A stretch of 64,000 nucleotides of DNA from Bacteroidales bacterium (GTDB taxonomy: Bacteria; Bacteroidota; Bacteroidia; Bacteroidales; UBA932), in assembly GCA_017451395.1 (NCBI GenBank), contig JAFSPR010000052.1:1-64000 (forward strand), given 5' to 3'. Shown piece by piece: positions 23,353-31,386 of the stretch (position 1 is the stretch's first letter; each line of letters opens with the position of its first letter). The translations under genes and the position numbers were made by a program. Under the pieces are notes generated by a model that was not told the origin of the DNA, searched no databases, and saw only the letters and a program-made list of their open reading frames with translations.

Positions 23353-24107
23353 GAATCGGCCGTATCATATTGTCTCTGGCAATCACCTTTGCCGGCATTA
23401 CCGCGGGAGCCCAGCAGATTCCCAATATGGGTTTTGACCAGTGGTCAAAGAAAAACGGATGCTGGAATCCTTTTCCAAAGGACAGCCAGACCATTACCTG
23501 GGACACAGCAAACCACGGTCTTAGCCTGTTCGGCATCAACGGAGCCACCCCGGAATATGAGCACGTAGCCGTTCCCGGGCCCGGAAAAGCTGCAGTAAAA
23601 GTTGAGACTAAGCAGACTTTGGGCATCCTTGTAGCCGGTACCATATACACTGGAAAGTTCCTTAAGATAGTAAAGATGTCCGGAGCAAAGATCCAGATGG
23701 GCGTCCCCTTTACGGGCCGTCCAAAAAGCCTTTCCGGATACATTCATTATATTCCGGGCAGAATTGACGTAGCCTCCAAAGGTATGCAGCGGTACATCGG
23801 CACAATGGACAACGCCAAAATAGAGGTATCCCTAAGGGAAGGCAAGGACCTTGAGATTGTAGACTCCACTGATGAGAAGTTCAAGACAGAGCAAGGTGCA
23901 AATTATCCTGGCACCGTAGGTCACGGAGTGATGTTCTTCAAGGAAGACACCGGCGGATACATCCGCTTTGAGATTCCCATTCAGTACCTGAACGGCCACA
24001 CGCCTTCCAACATCGTCATCTCTGCATCCTCCAGCCGTTACGCACAGCAGTATACTGGCAGCACCGGCAGCGTGATGTACCTGGACGAACTTAAACTGAA
24101 CTATTGA
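23349..24107 (+). CDS. Secreted PCMD-like (putative carbohydrate metabolism domain) protein
   Basis: The start ATGA overlaps the esterase stop. A Sec signal (MRIGRIILSLAITFAGITAGA) precedes a roughly 230-residue beta-rich domain that begins QQIPNMGFDQWSKKNGCWNP, contains GRPKSLSGYIHYIPGRID (the P-x-x-L-x-G-x-[YF]-x-Y pattern of PCMD domains) and ends SVMYLDELKLNY. PCMD proteins occur in Bacteroidetes glycan loci as putative carbohydrate-binding modules. Coupling to the esterase supports a joint role in glycan processing; this is inference. Confidence 0.65.
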   Translation: MRIGRIILSLAITFAGITAGAQQIPNMGFDQWSKKNGCWNPFPKDSQTITWDTANHGLSLFGINGATPEYEHVAVPGPGKAAVKVETKQTLGILVAGTIYTGKFLKIVKMSGAKIQMGVPFTGRPKSLSGYIHYIPGRIDVASKGMQRYIGTMDNAKIEVSLREGKDLEIVDSTDEKFKTEQGANYPGTVGHGVMFFKEDTGGYIRFEIPIQYLNGHTPSNIVISASSSRYAQQYTGSTGSVMYLDELKLNY

Positions 24108-24108
24108 A

Positions 24109-25281
24109 ATGAAAATCCTATTTGTTGTAAATAACTACTACGCTACCGGAAACGGCCTTTCGGCATCGGCCCGGCGCACAGTAGAATACCTTAAGAAAGC
24201 CGGGCAGGATGTAAGAGTCCTTTCCGGCCCCAATCATAGCCCGGACGGTCCCCAGCCTGATTATCTCCTTGAGGACTATAAATTCCCCCTCGTGGATTTC
24301 CTTATAACCGGCAACGGCTATCACTTTGCCCAGAGCAACCTCCCGCTTATGGAAGAGGCCGCAAAATGGGCCGATGTAATCCATCTTGAGGAGCCCTTCG
24401 TGATTCAGGACAGGATGATTAAGATCTGCGAGAAACTTGGTAAGCCCATTACCGGAACTTATCATCTGCACCCTGAGAACATCACAATGGCATATCGTCC
24501 CGCCCTTCGCTGGAAAGGCCTCAACCGCCGTATCCTCAGGAGTTGGAGGGATCTTACCTTCAACCACTGCAGTTATGTGCAGTGCCCCACACAGAACGTC
24601 CAGGACCGCCTGAGGCGCTATCATTTCACAAGCCAGCTTCTCCATATCTCCAACGGCATCATCCCGGACAAATGTATCCGTCCGCTCACTCCCCCGGAAG
24701 ATTACCTTGACCCTTCAAGGCCCTTCAAGGTTGTGTGCATCGGCCGCCTGTCTGTGGAAAAGGACCAGTACACGCTGCTGGAGGCTATGAAATACTCCAA
24801 ATATGCAAAGCGCATCCAACTCCAGTTTGCAGGTACCGGCCTTAAGGAAGAAGACATCAAGAAAAAGGCACACAAACTGTATGAAGAAGGCATAGTGGGA
24901 TATGATCCCCAGTTTTTCTTCCTGGACCGTGACGGGCTCAGGGAACTTGCCGCCAACTCCGATATGTGCATCCACTGCGCATTCATAGAGGTTGAAGGCC
25001 TCTCCATTATGGAGGCCATCCAGCAGGCCGCAATGCCCATCATCGCTGAAGGTCCTGTAACCGGAACCTCCCAGTTTGTGGTTTCAAGGAAGAATCTCTT
25101 CCCCGCCAAGAACCCTGAAGCCCTTGCCCACCGCATAGACTATTGGCTGGACAGGCCCCAGGAGCGCTGGGAATCCGGTTTTGCCCACGCGGCGCGCCTG
25201 GATAAATTCAGTATGGAGAAGACCATCAGAAGGCTCACCGAAATGTTTGAGAAAGCAATTGAGGAAAATAAAGGTAAATAA
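24109..25281 (+). CDS. Glycosyltransferase, GT-B fold (GT4-like)
   Basis: The N-terminal Rossmann domain starts MKILFVVNNYYATGNGLSAS. The C-terminal donor domain has KVVCIGRLSVEKDQYTLLEA, QLQFAGTGL and EVEGLSIMEAIQQAAMPII, the E-x7-E region of GT4 enzymes. It likely moves a nucleotide-activated sugar to a cell-envelope lipid or glycan; a di-glucosyl-diacylglycerol-type role is possible. It follows the PCMD gene by one base and its stop overlaps the start of the DUF1538 gene. Confidence 0.85.
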   Translation: MKILFVVNNYYATGNGLSASARRTVEYLKKAGQDVRVLSGPNHSPDGPQPDYLLEDYKFPLVDFLITGNGYHFAQSNLPLMEEAAKWADVIHLEEPFVIQDRMIKICEKLGKPITGTYHLHPENITMAYRPALRWKGLNRRILRSWRDLTFNHCSYVQCPTQNVQDRLRRYHFTSQLLHISNGIIPDKCIRPLTPPEDYLDPSRPFKVVCIGRLSVEKDQYTLLEAMKYSKYAKRIQLQFAGTGLKEEDIKKKAHKLYEEGIVGYDPQFFFLDRDGLRELAANSDMCIHCAFIEVEGLSIMEAIQQAAMPIIAEGPVTGTSQFVVSRKNLFPAKNPEALAHRIDYWLDRPQERWESGFAHAARLDKFSMEKTIRRLTEMFEKAIEENKGK

Positions 25282-26825
25282 TGCTTGCATTCCGCTACAT
25301 ATTAACCTCGCTTGGGAGCAAACTTAAGGAATCCCTTATGTCCGTGCTCCCTGTCAGCGTGCTTGTTGTAGCGCTGTCTCTCACCCCGTGGGTGGACATT
25401 CCCCTGAAGGAACTCAACGTGTTCGTGGCGGGAGCCCTGATGCTCATCCTCGGTATCGGCCTTTTCAATCTTGGGGCCGATATGGCTATGACCCCTATGG
25501 GCCAGTACATCGGAGAAGGCCTGACCAAGTCAAAGAGGATGGGCGTCCTCATAGGAGTAGCCTTTGTGATGGGAACCCTCATCACAATAGCGGAGCCGGA
25601 CCTTGCGGTGCTGGCGGAGCAGGTTCACTCCATTATGGACGGCACGGTCCTCATAGCCACCGTTGGAGTGGGAGTAGGCCTTATGCTTATGCTGGGGGTC
25701 ATAAAGATCATCTTCCACAGTGACCTTACAAGCCTCCTCCTGTATGGTTATATGGCCCTTTTCTGCCTTGCGGCAGTGCTCATAGACCAGGGCCGCGGAT
25801 CCCTTCTGTCCCTGTCCTTCGACTCAGGCGGCGTAACCACCGGCCCCATCACGGTCCCCTTCCTCATGGCCATAGGCGTGGGTATAGCCATGACTATCGG
25901 TGGCCGCGGCGCGTCTGAAAACAGTTTCGGCCTTATAGCCCTCTGTTCCGTAGGCCCTATCCTGGCGGTACTTGCCCTCTCAATGTTCTCTGAAGGCAGC
26001 CTCTCCTTCGCCATTCCCGATTACTCTATGGACGGAATCCTGGATAACGGTGTTCTGGGGCTTTTCAAGGAGAAGATGTGGGATGTAGCGGTGTCGCTTT
26101 TCCTGGTGGTGCTTGTTTTCATCATCATCCAGGCAGCAATCCTCAAACTCCCCTGGAGCAAACTCTTCCAGATCCTTATGGGTATAGCATATACGTTTAT
26201 CGGCCTGGTGCTTTTCCTCTCGGCCGTAGAACTTGCCTTTATGCCCATAGGTTTCAAACTTGGCAGTCAACTTGCCGCACATAATCACTGGATAATGATC
26301 GGCTTCGCCTTCATCCTTGGTAATGTGGTGGTGCTGGCAGAACCTGCCGTGCAGGTTCTCAACAAGCAGGTTGAGGAAATCACCGGCGGCGAGGTTTCAA
26401 AGAGGCAGATGATGATGGCCCTTTCCATCGGCGTGGGCGTATCTATCGGCCTTTCCCTTCTCAGGGTCCATTACGGGTTTTCCCTTCTGTACTATCTTGT
26501 ACCGGGGTATCTCCTGTCCCTCGGGCTCTCATTTATGGTGCCCCGGCTCTACACCGCCATCGCATTCGACTCCGGCGGCGTTGCCAGCGGTCCCCTCACC
26601 TCCAGTTTCATCCTGCCTATGGTAATTGGCGCCTGCGTATCTATGCAGGGAGCCCCTGCGGTGCTGGATTTCGCGTTCGGCGTGGTGGCAATGGTAGCGA
26701 TGACCCCGCTCATCACCATCCAGTCCCTCGGATTCAAGTCCGTTCTCAGCGTGCAGTACCGCAAGACCATAAGGATGCGCCGTATCCTTAAGGCCGATGA
26801 AGACCAGATCATCTACTTTGAATAA
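25281..26825 (+). CDS. DUF1538 multi-pass membrane protein (putative transporter)
   Basis: 514 residues with about 12-14 hydrophobic segments and an obvious internal duplication. Each half has a GxGLFxxGxxxAxxPxGxxIG-like segment, an AEPxxxVLxxQV motif (IAEPDLAVLAEQV and LAEPAVQVLNKQV) and an FDSGGV.(S/T)GP motif (SFDSGGVTTGP and AFDSGGVASGP). The re-entrant-looking FDSGG motifs and the repeat suggest a transporter of unknown substrate. Two small PII-like genes follow within six bases and two bases, so this is probably a PII-gated transporter. The start overlaps the glycosyltransferase stop by one base. Confidence 0.85.
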   Translation: MLAFRYILTSLGSKLKESLMSVLPVSVLVVALSLTPWVDIPLKELNVFVAGALMLILGIGLFNLGADMAMTPMGQYIGEGLTKSKRMGVLIGVAFVMGTLITIAEPDLAVLAEQVHSIMDGTVLIATVGVGVGLMLMLGVIKIIFHSDLTSLLLYGYMALFCLAAVLIDQGRGSLLSLSFDSGGVTTGPITVPFLMAIGVGIAMTIGGRGASENSFGLIALCSVGPILAVLALSMFSEGSLSFAIPDYSMDGILDNGVLGLFKEKMWDVAVSLFLVVLVFIIIQAAILKLPWSKLFQILMGIAYTFIGLVLFLSAVELAFMPIGFKLGSQLAAHNHWIMIGFAFILGNVVVLAEPAVQVLNKQVEEITGGEVSKRQMMMALSIGVGVSIGLSLLRVHYGFSLLYYLVPGYLLSLGLSFMVPRLYTAIAFDSGGVASGPLTSSFILPMVIGACVSMQGAPAVLDFAFGVVAMVAMTPLITIQSLGFKSVLSVQYRKTIRMRRILKADEDQIIYFE

Positions 26826-26830
26826 CGCCT

Positions 26831-27205
26831 ATGGAAGATAACAAACACAATATAGCCCCGGTAAAACTTGAGATGCTTACGGCTATCGTGCACAACGAGA
26901 AAGCCAAGTACTACTCAAGCCTTATCCAGGCCCATCAGGCAAACCTTCAGTTCACGATGCCCGCGAAGGGCACCTCGCACCTCATTCTCCAGTACCTTGG
27001 CCTGGAAGAGAAACCGAAGTCCCTCATCATAGCCATAGTGCGTTCCGACGAAGCGGCAGGTATTATTTCGGAACTGGAAGAGAACTTCAGGAAAGGCAAG
27101 AACTACAAGGGGGTTGCATTCACGGTACGCCTTACCAGTGTCATAGGAACAATGGTATACGGCTTTTTGGCAAATGAAAAATCTACAGTAAAGGAGGAAG
27201 CATAA
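26831..27205 (+). CDS. PII-like signalling protein, first of pair
   Basis: The 124-residue protein has the length and beta-alpha-beta pattern of a PII/ferredoxin-like fold: KLEMLTAIVHNEKAKYYSSL, a middle KGTSHLILQYLGLEEKPKSLIIAIV, and a helix ISELEENFRKG followed by GVAFTVRLTSVIG. The usual T-loop Tyr and GRGRQ-type motifs are not seen. In DUF1538 loci such small proteins are annotated as PII-like; I infer that it reads a nucleotide or metabolite and gates the membrane protein encoded five bases upstream. Confidence 0.65.
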   Translation: MEDNKHNIAPVKLEMLTAIVHNEKAKYYSSLIQAHQANLQFTMPAKGTSHLILQYLGLEEKPKSLIIAIVRSDEAAGIISELEENFRKGKNYKGVAFTVRLTSVIGTMVYGFLANEKSTVKEEA

Positions 27206-27206
27206 T

Positions 27207-27542
27207 ATGGAAGGAAACGGCAAATTCGAACTGATTGTGTGCATAGTAAATGCAGGATTCTCCCAGAATGTAATGGCGGCAGCCCGCAAGGCCGGCGCCA
27301 GGGGCGGCTCCATCCTCCGCGGCCGCGGCTCCGCAAACCCCGAATCAGAAGAATTCTTCAATATCACCATCCAGCCGGATAAGGAAGTAATCCTCATCCT
27401 TGCAAGTTCAGACTCAAAGGATGCTATCCTGAAGGCCATCTACAAAGACAGCGGTCTCACCACTGACGCCAACGGAATTGCATTCTCACTCCCGGTAGAA
27501 CGCACAACATTCACAATGCCCAAAGAGTTGGACGAAGCATAA
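27207..27542 (+). CDS. PII-like signalling protein, second of pair
   Basis: At 111 residues this is close to canonical GlnB size. It reads KFELIVCIVNAGFSQNVMAAARKAGARGGS, then a Gly/Arg-rich GRGSANPESEEF at the T-loop position, a VILILASS strand, a helix, and the PII C-terminal strand GIAFSLPVERTTF (compare GKIFVLPVE in GlnB). The T-loop is short and lacks the uridylylated Tyr. It follows the first PII-like gene by one base and is ended by a strong terminator. The pair may form a heteromer. Confidence 0.75.
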   Translation: MEGNGKFELIVCIVNAGFSQNVMAAARKAGARGGSILRGRGSANPESEEFFNITIQPDKEVILILASSDSKDAILKAIYKDSGLTTDANGIAFSLPVERTTFTMPKELDEA

Positions 27543-27545
27543 AAG

Positions 27546-27582
27546 TGACGGTGATGTGACTTTATTTGTCACATCACCGTCA
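27546..27582 (+). terminator. Intrinsic terminator of the DUF1538/PII operon
   Basis: Perfect 15-bp stem (TGACGGTGATGTGAC / GTCACATCACCGTCA), 7-base loop, then AAAAAA. Can also work for the other strand. Confidence 0.85.
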
Positions 27583-27596
27583 AAAAAGCCATAAAA

Positions 27597-27635
27597 ATGC
27601 GGGTGGTGTGCCAGAAAAAGTCACACCACCTGCAT
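27597..27635 (-). terminator. Intrinsic terminator of the AzgA-type permease gene
   Basis: On the minus strand GCAGGTGGTGTG and CACACCACCCGC form a 12-bp stem with one wobble pair, followed by ATTTTTATGG. It lies 15 bp from the facing terminator of the PII operon. Confidence 0.8.
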
Positions 27636-27636
27636 T

Positions 27637-28968
27637 TTATATGAATATGTACTTGCAGATGAACAGCGCCGCAAGAATCCACATAGTGATGGAGATTTCC
27701 TTGAACTTGCCTGCTACAACGTGGCAGAGGACATAGGAGATGACACCGATGAGGATACCGTCACTGATGCTGTAAGCAAGAGGCATCATGATGATGGTAA
27801 GGAAGGCGGGGATAGCCCTGCAGTAGTCTTCCCAGTGGATGCTCTTCAGAGGAGACATCATCATTACGCCAACAACGATAAGGGCCGGAGCGGTAGCGGC
27901 ACCGGGGATGGCCAGGAACAGCGGGCTGAAGAACAGTGCCAGCACAAAGCAGATTGCCGTTGAGAAGGCAGTGAGACCGGTACGGCCGCCTTCACCTACA
28001 CCGGATGCGCTCTCCACATAAGTGGTGGTGGTGGAAGTACCAAGACAGGCGCCGCAGACGGTGGCGATGGAATCGGCCAGGAACATCTTCTCCATTCCGG
28101 GGATGTCATCCTTGCGGTTACCTTCGGGGATGAGGTCGGTGCCCTGATGTACGCCGATGATGGTTCCCATGGTGTCGAACATGTCGATGAACAGGAAGGT
28201 GAAAACAACCACCAGCATGTCCAGGGTGAGGATGTTGTGCCATTCGAACTTGAAGGCGATGGGCTCCACGCTTGCGGGAAGGGAAACCACGCCGGTAAGC
28301 TTGGTGATGGCTTCACCCGTTGCGGGATCCTTGATAACAAGGCCAAGGACGGTGGTTGCGAGGATACCCCAGAGGATGCCTCCACGTACCTTTGCCATCA
28401 CAAGACCGGCGGTTATGAACAGGCCGACCAGGCCAAGGAGGGCCTTGCCTTCGGTGATGTGGCCAAGGGTCACAAGGGTGGCGTCGGAGTTCACGATGAT
28501 ACCGGCATTCTGCAGGCCGATGAAGGCGATGAAGAGGCCGATACCGGCGCCGATGGCTTTCTTGAGCGTACCGGGGATAGCGTTAAGCAGCCAGCTGCGG
28601 ACCTTGGTGAGGGTGAGGATGATGAAGAGGATACCTTCCAGCAGGACTGCCGTGAGGGCGAACTGCCAACTGTAACCCATTCCAAGGCATACGGTGTACA
28701 CGAAGAAGGCGTTGAGGCCCATGCCGGGGGCAAGGGCGAACGGCTTCTTGGCGTAGAGTGCCATTACAAGCGTACCGATGATGGCGGCAAGAGCGGTAGC
28801 GGTGAAGACGCTGCCTGCAGGCATGCCGGGAAGGGCGCTGAAGATTCCGGGGTTCACGGCCAGGATATAGGCCATCGTGAGGAAGGTGGTGATACCCGCA
28901 AGGATTTCTGTCCTTACGCTATGCTTCTTGGAATCGAAGCCGAATAGTTTTTCAAAAGCAGGTTTCAT
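27637..28968 (-). CDS. AzgA-type (NCS2) purine base permease
   Basis: 443 residues, about 12-14 membrane segments. Family marks: FGFDSKKHSVRTEILAGITTFLTMAY at the N-terminus, PGMGLNAFF, an FIDMFDTMGT motif and TTTTYVESASGVGEGGRTGL. The last two are specific to the AzgA/PbuG/PbuO hypoxanthine-guanine-adenine permeases. It imports purine bases with protons. It lies 17 bp after the DUF5020 outer-membrane gene and forms the inner-membrane partner of that locus. Confidence 0.9.
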   Translation of the reverse strand: MKPAFEKLFGFDSKKHSVRTEILAGITTFLTMAYILAVNPGIFSALPGMPAGSVFTATALAAIIGTLVMALYAKKPFALAPGMGLNAFFVYTVCLGMGYSWQFALTAVLLEGILFIILTLTKVRSWLLNAIPGTLKKAIGAGIGLFIAFIGLQNAGIIVNSDATLVTLGHITEGKALLGLVGLFITAGLVMAKVRGGILWGILATTVLGLVIKDPATGEAITKLTGVVSLPASVEPIAFKFEWHNILTLDMLVVVFTFLFIDMFDTMGTIIGVHQGTDLIPEGNRKDDIPGMEKMFLADSIATVCGACLGTSTTTTYVESASGVGEGGRTGLTAFSTAICFVLALFFSPLFLAIPGAATAPALIVVGVMMMSPLKSIHWEDYCRAIPAFLTIIMMPLAYSISDGILIGVISYVLCHVVAGKFKEISITMWILAALFICKYIFI

Positions 28969-28985
28969 TGAGATTTCCTCCTATA

Positions 28986-29789
28986 TTAGAAGACCCACTT
29001 TATACCTGCGCAGGGACGCACCCTGAATCCAAGAAGAGTACCGAAGTTGTAACTTAGTTCAACTTCACCGCCGATATTCAGATTGGGAACGCCAAACCAC
29101 TGGCCCACATTGTACCAAAGCTGAGGCTCGGAAATGAATGTTACACTTGTATTCTCACCCTTTGTAAAATCACGGTAAGCATCGTTATCAGCCCAAGGGA
29201 AGAGGAACTGGTCCTGCCACCAGAAATCGGCAAAACCGCTGAAGCGAAGACCCTGAACACCGAACAGGTCCTGTAATCCCCAGACAACGGTAAACTGCAT
29301 GGGAACCTTACTGGTAGCTCCAAGAATATTCTTGTAAAGGACTTTAAGATTAAGCGTATTCTTGAAATCACTGCTATGGATGAAATAATCTATACCTGCC
29401 AGGAATGAATGATTGATTCCGTAACCAGTGTAAGAACCGGCAGGCACAGCCTGCGCTCCACCAATGAGCAAGCCACCGTTGTATTCTACCTGGAGGCTGA
29501 ATCCATTAAGGACCGGCACATTCTGCCAGAAATTGAAGCAACGGGCAATCTCAAAGTAAGTGCTGGAAGGAGTTACATTCTTCTTGTCAGCATCAAGACC
29601 TTTATAATCATAGTCAATGAAGAAGAAGGTGTTGCCCCAGTTATCACCGTAGAAACCTTCCAAGGTAGTAGTAGCGTGTCCACGATCCTTGGAGAAATCG
29701 TAGAACACCTGGAGATTGGTCTGCGCCTTGGCAACCTGGCCAAGTGCAAGAGTTGCTACAGCAACTGCAAGAATAGTTTTTTTAGACAT
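28986..29789 (-). CDS. DUF5020-family outer-membrane protein (Tsx-like channel)
   Basis: A Sec signal (MSKKTILAVAVATLALGQVAKAQ) precedes a beta-barrel-like mature protein with alternating aromatic strands (NTFFFIDYDYKGLD, LQVEYNGGLLIGG, RFSGFADFWWQDQF) and a final aromatic residue (KWVF). It resembles DUF5020 proteins and, at the start (TLEGFYGDNWGNTFFFIDYD), the Tsx nucleoside channels. Between two nucleobase permease genes it likely lets nucleobases or nucleosides cross the outer membrane. The functional part is inference from context. Confidence 0.75.
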   Translation of the reverse strand: MSKKTILAVAVATLALGQVAKAQTNLQVFYDFSKDRGHATTTLEGFYGDNWGNTFFFIDYDYKGLDADKKNVTPSSTYFEIARCFNFWQNVPVLNGFSLQVEYNGGLLIGGAQAVPAGSYTGYGINHSFLAGIDYFIHSSDFKNTLNLKVLYKNILGATSKVPMQFTVVWGLQDLFGVQGLRFSGFADFWWQDQFLFPWADNDAYRDFTKGENTSVTFISEPQLWYNVGQWFGVPNLNIGGEVELSYNFGTLLGFRVRPCAGIKWVF

Positions 29790-29832
29790 AAATAAAGCGT
29801 AGTTTATGAATGTTATGTATGTTAAAATATTT

Positions 29833-29857
29833 ACACCCGACCTTGCAGGCCGGGTGT
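29833..29857 (-). terminator. Terminator after the uracil-type permease gene
   Basis: ACACCCGGCC and GGTCGGGTGT form a 10-bp stem (one G-T pair) on the minus strand, followed by the T-rich TAAATATTTT. It may attenuate rather than fully stop transcription into the DUF5020-azgA part. Confidence 0.7.
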
Positions 29858-29861
29858 TATG

Positions 29862-31214
29862 CTACTTGCGGAGTGAGGGGTTGATCTCGAAGTTAACCGC
29901 TTTGTCGGCTTCAGGGTTGGCTCCGAACTCATAGTCCTTGCCAGGCAGGACGGCGTTGAGGATGATGCCCACCAGGGCGGCAACTGCAAGGCCGCTGAGC
30001 TTGGTGAAACCAAGGTTGATGGCATCACCTGCGCCGTACTTGATACCGATTGCAAGAACCAGGATGAGGGCCATCACAATCACGTTGCGGCTCTTGGTGA
30101 AGTCTACGCGGTTTTCAACGATGTTGCGGACACCCACAGCGGATATCATACCGTAAAGCACCAGGGAGACGCCGCCGATAGTGGAAGCCGGCATAGAGGC
30201 GATAAGGGCGCTGAACTTGGGGCAGAAACTGAGGATGATGGCAAATACTGCAGCGATGCGGATAACCCTGGGGTCATATACCTTTGTGAGGTTGAGAACA
30301 CCGGTGTTTTCACCGTATGTGGTATTTGCAGGTGCGCCGAAAAGGGAGGCGATCATTGTGGCAAGGCCGTCTCCCATGAGGGTGCGGTGAAGACCGGGAT
30401 CCTCAAGGTAGTTGATGCCGGTGGTGGAGGAAATGGCGCACATGTCCCCGATATGCTCCATCATGGTGGCAAGGGAGATAGGGACAATTGCAATGATTGC
30501 GCTCACGACAAGGCCCCAGTTGGGATTGGCAAATACGTGGAAGGCAGTGTTTTCCCACTGGAAGGGAAGGCCCACCCAGGCGGCTTCCTTCACTGCCGAG
30601 AAGTCACAGATTCCAAAGCAGGCCGCCACAAGATATGAGCCCAGGACACCCAGAAGGATGGGGATGATCTTGATCATGCCCTTGCCCCAGATGTTGCAGA
30701 CTATTATTATGACAATTGCAAGCAGGGCGATCCACCAGTTGCTGTTGCAGTTCTGGATTGCACTTCCCGAAAGCGTAAGGCCGATTGCGATGATGATGGG
30801 GCCTGTCACGATTGGAGGGAAGAAGCGCATCACCTTCTTTGCGCCGAATGCGGCGATGAGTCCGGCAAGGATGAAATAAATAATGCCTGCCGAAAAGACT
30901 CCGATGCAGGCATAAGGCAGTGATTCTGCGGCGCTGAGGCCTTCCTGGGCTCCCATTGCGACTACTGCAGCGTAGCCACCGAGGAAAGCGAAGGACGATC
31001 CTAAGAACGCCGGCACCCGCATTTTGGTCAGAAGGTGGAAGAGGAGGGTGCCAAGGCCTGCGAACAGAAGAGTGGCACTCATTGAGAGGCCCGTGATGAC
31101 GGGAACCAGAACCGTGGCTCCGAACATGGCGAACATGTGCTGGAGACCGAGGGTTAGCATCTTACCCCTACCGAGCGTACGGGCATCATAGATGGCTTGC
31201 TGAGAATTTGTCAT
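29862..31214 (-). CDS. Uracil/xanthine permease, NCS2 family (UraA-like)
   Basis: 450 residues, about 14 membrane segments. NCS2 marks: LTLGLQHMFAMFGATVLVPVITGLS, VPAFLGSSFAF, and an ATMMEHIGDMCAIS motif with the substrate-binding Glu, followed by GDGLATMIASLFGAPANTTYGEN. The MEHIGD form and TYGEN are typical of uracil permeases. It imports uracil with protons. It is first in the nucleobase locus and has a short structured 5' leader. Confidence 0.9.
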   Translation of the reverse strand: MTNSQQAIYDARTLGRGKMLTLGLQHMFAMFGATVLVPVITGLSMSATLLFAGLGTLLFHLLTKMRVPAFLGSSFAFLGGYAAVVAMGAQEGLSAAESLPYACIGVFSAGIIYFILAGLIAAFGAKKVMRFFPPIVTGPIIIAIGLTLSGSAIQNCNSNWWIALLAIVIIIVCNIWGKGMIKIIPILLGVLGSYLVAACFGICDFSAVKEAAWVGLPFQWENTAFHVFANPNWGLVVSAIIAIVPISLATMMEHIGDMCAISSTTGINYLEDPGLHRTLMGDGLATMIASLFGAPANTTYGENTGVLNLTKVYDPRVIRIAAVFAIILSFCPKFSALIASMPASTIGGVSLVLYGMISAVGVRNIVENRVDFTKSRNVIVMALILVLAIGIKYGAGDAINLGFTKLSGLAVAALVGIILNAVLPGKDYEFGANPEADKAVNFEINPSLRK

Positions 31215-31263
31215 AAATATAATAGGTTTGTGTAATGATTTCCTTACCCCTCAGGCCTATTAT
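31215..31263 (-). promoter_or_regulatory. Structured 5' leader of the uracil-type permease gene
   Basis: Perfect 8-bp arms ATAATAGG (31263-31256) and CCTATTAT (31226-31219) enclose 29 bases that hold a smaller GTAA/TTAC stem. The leader begins at the expected transcription start, about seven bases after a TATCTTTG promoter box, and its 3' arm ends four bases before the ATG. It fits no riboswitch consensus I know. It could bind a protein or nucleobase, or mask the start codon. Confidence 0.45.
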
Positions 31264-31270
31264 GACCGGA

Positions 31271-31278
31271 CAAAGATA
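31271..31278 (-). promoter_or_regulatory. -7 promoter element (TATCTTTG) of the uracil-type permease gene
   Basis: Exact TAnnTTTG match directly upstream of the leader hairpin. Confidence 0.55.
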
Positions 31279-31360
31279 GATATTAAAATTTTTTAAAACA
31301 ACTGGGCGGTTACAATTTCTCTAAAAAAGTTATCAACAACACTTATCAACAAGCCACAAA

Positions 31361-31386
31361 AAAGGGAATCTTAAGCGATTCCCTTT
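31361..31386 (-). terminator. secA terminator overlapping the end of the coding region
   Basis: AAAGGGAATC and GATTCCCTTT form a perfect 10-bp stem with a six-base loop that contains the secA stop codon; T6 follows. The 5' arm encodes the last SecA residues, so terminator and C-terminal codons are constrained together. Confidence 0.8.

Noticed and set aside
27546..27635. Two neighbouring stems with similar GGTG(A)TGTG sequence as a CRISPR-like or att repeat.
   Set aside because: They are simply the two facing intrinsic terminators of convergent operons.
28147..28947. Plus-strand frame of 266 codons opposite the AzgA-type permease.
   Set aside because: Highly charged product without domain likeness, on the reverse strand of a conserved permease.
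31330..31351. Two TTATCAACA sequences 13 bp apart, similar to DnaA boxes.
   Set aside because: Only two copies with one mismatch to TTATCCACA, in an A/T-rich secA/permease gap. There is no dnaA or dnaN and no further boxes, so no origin is claimed.
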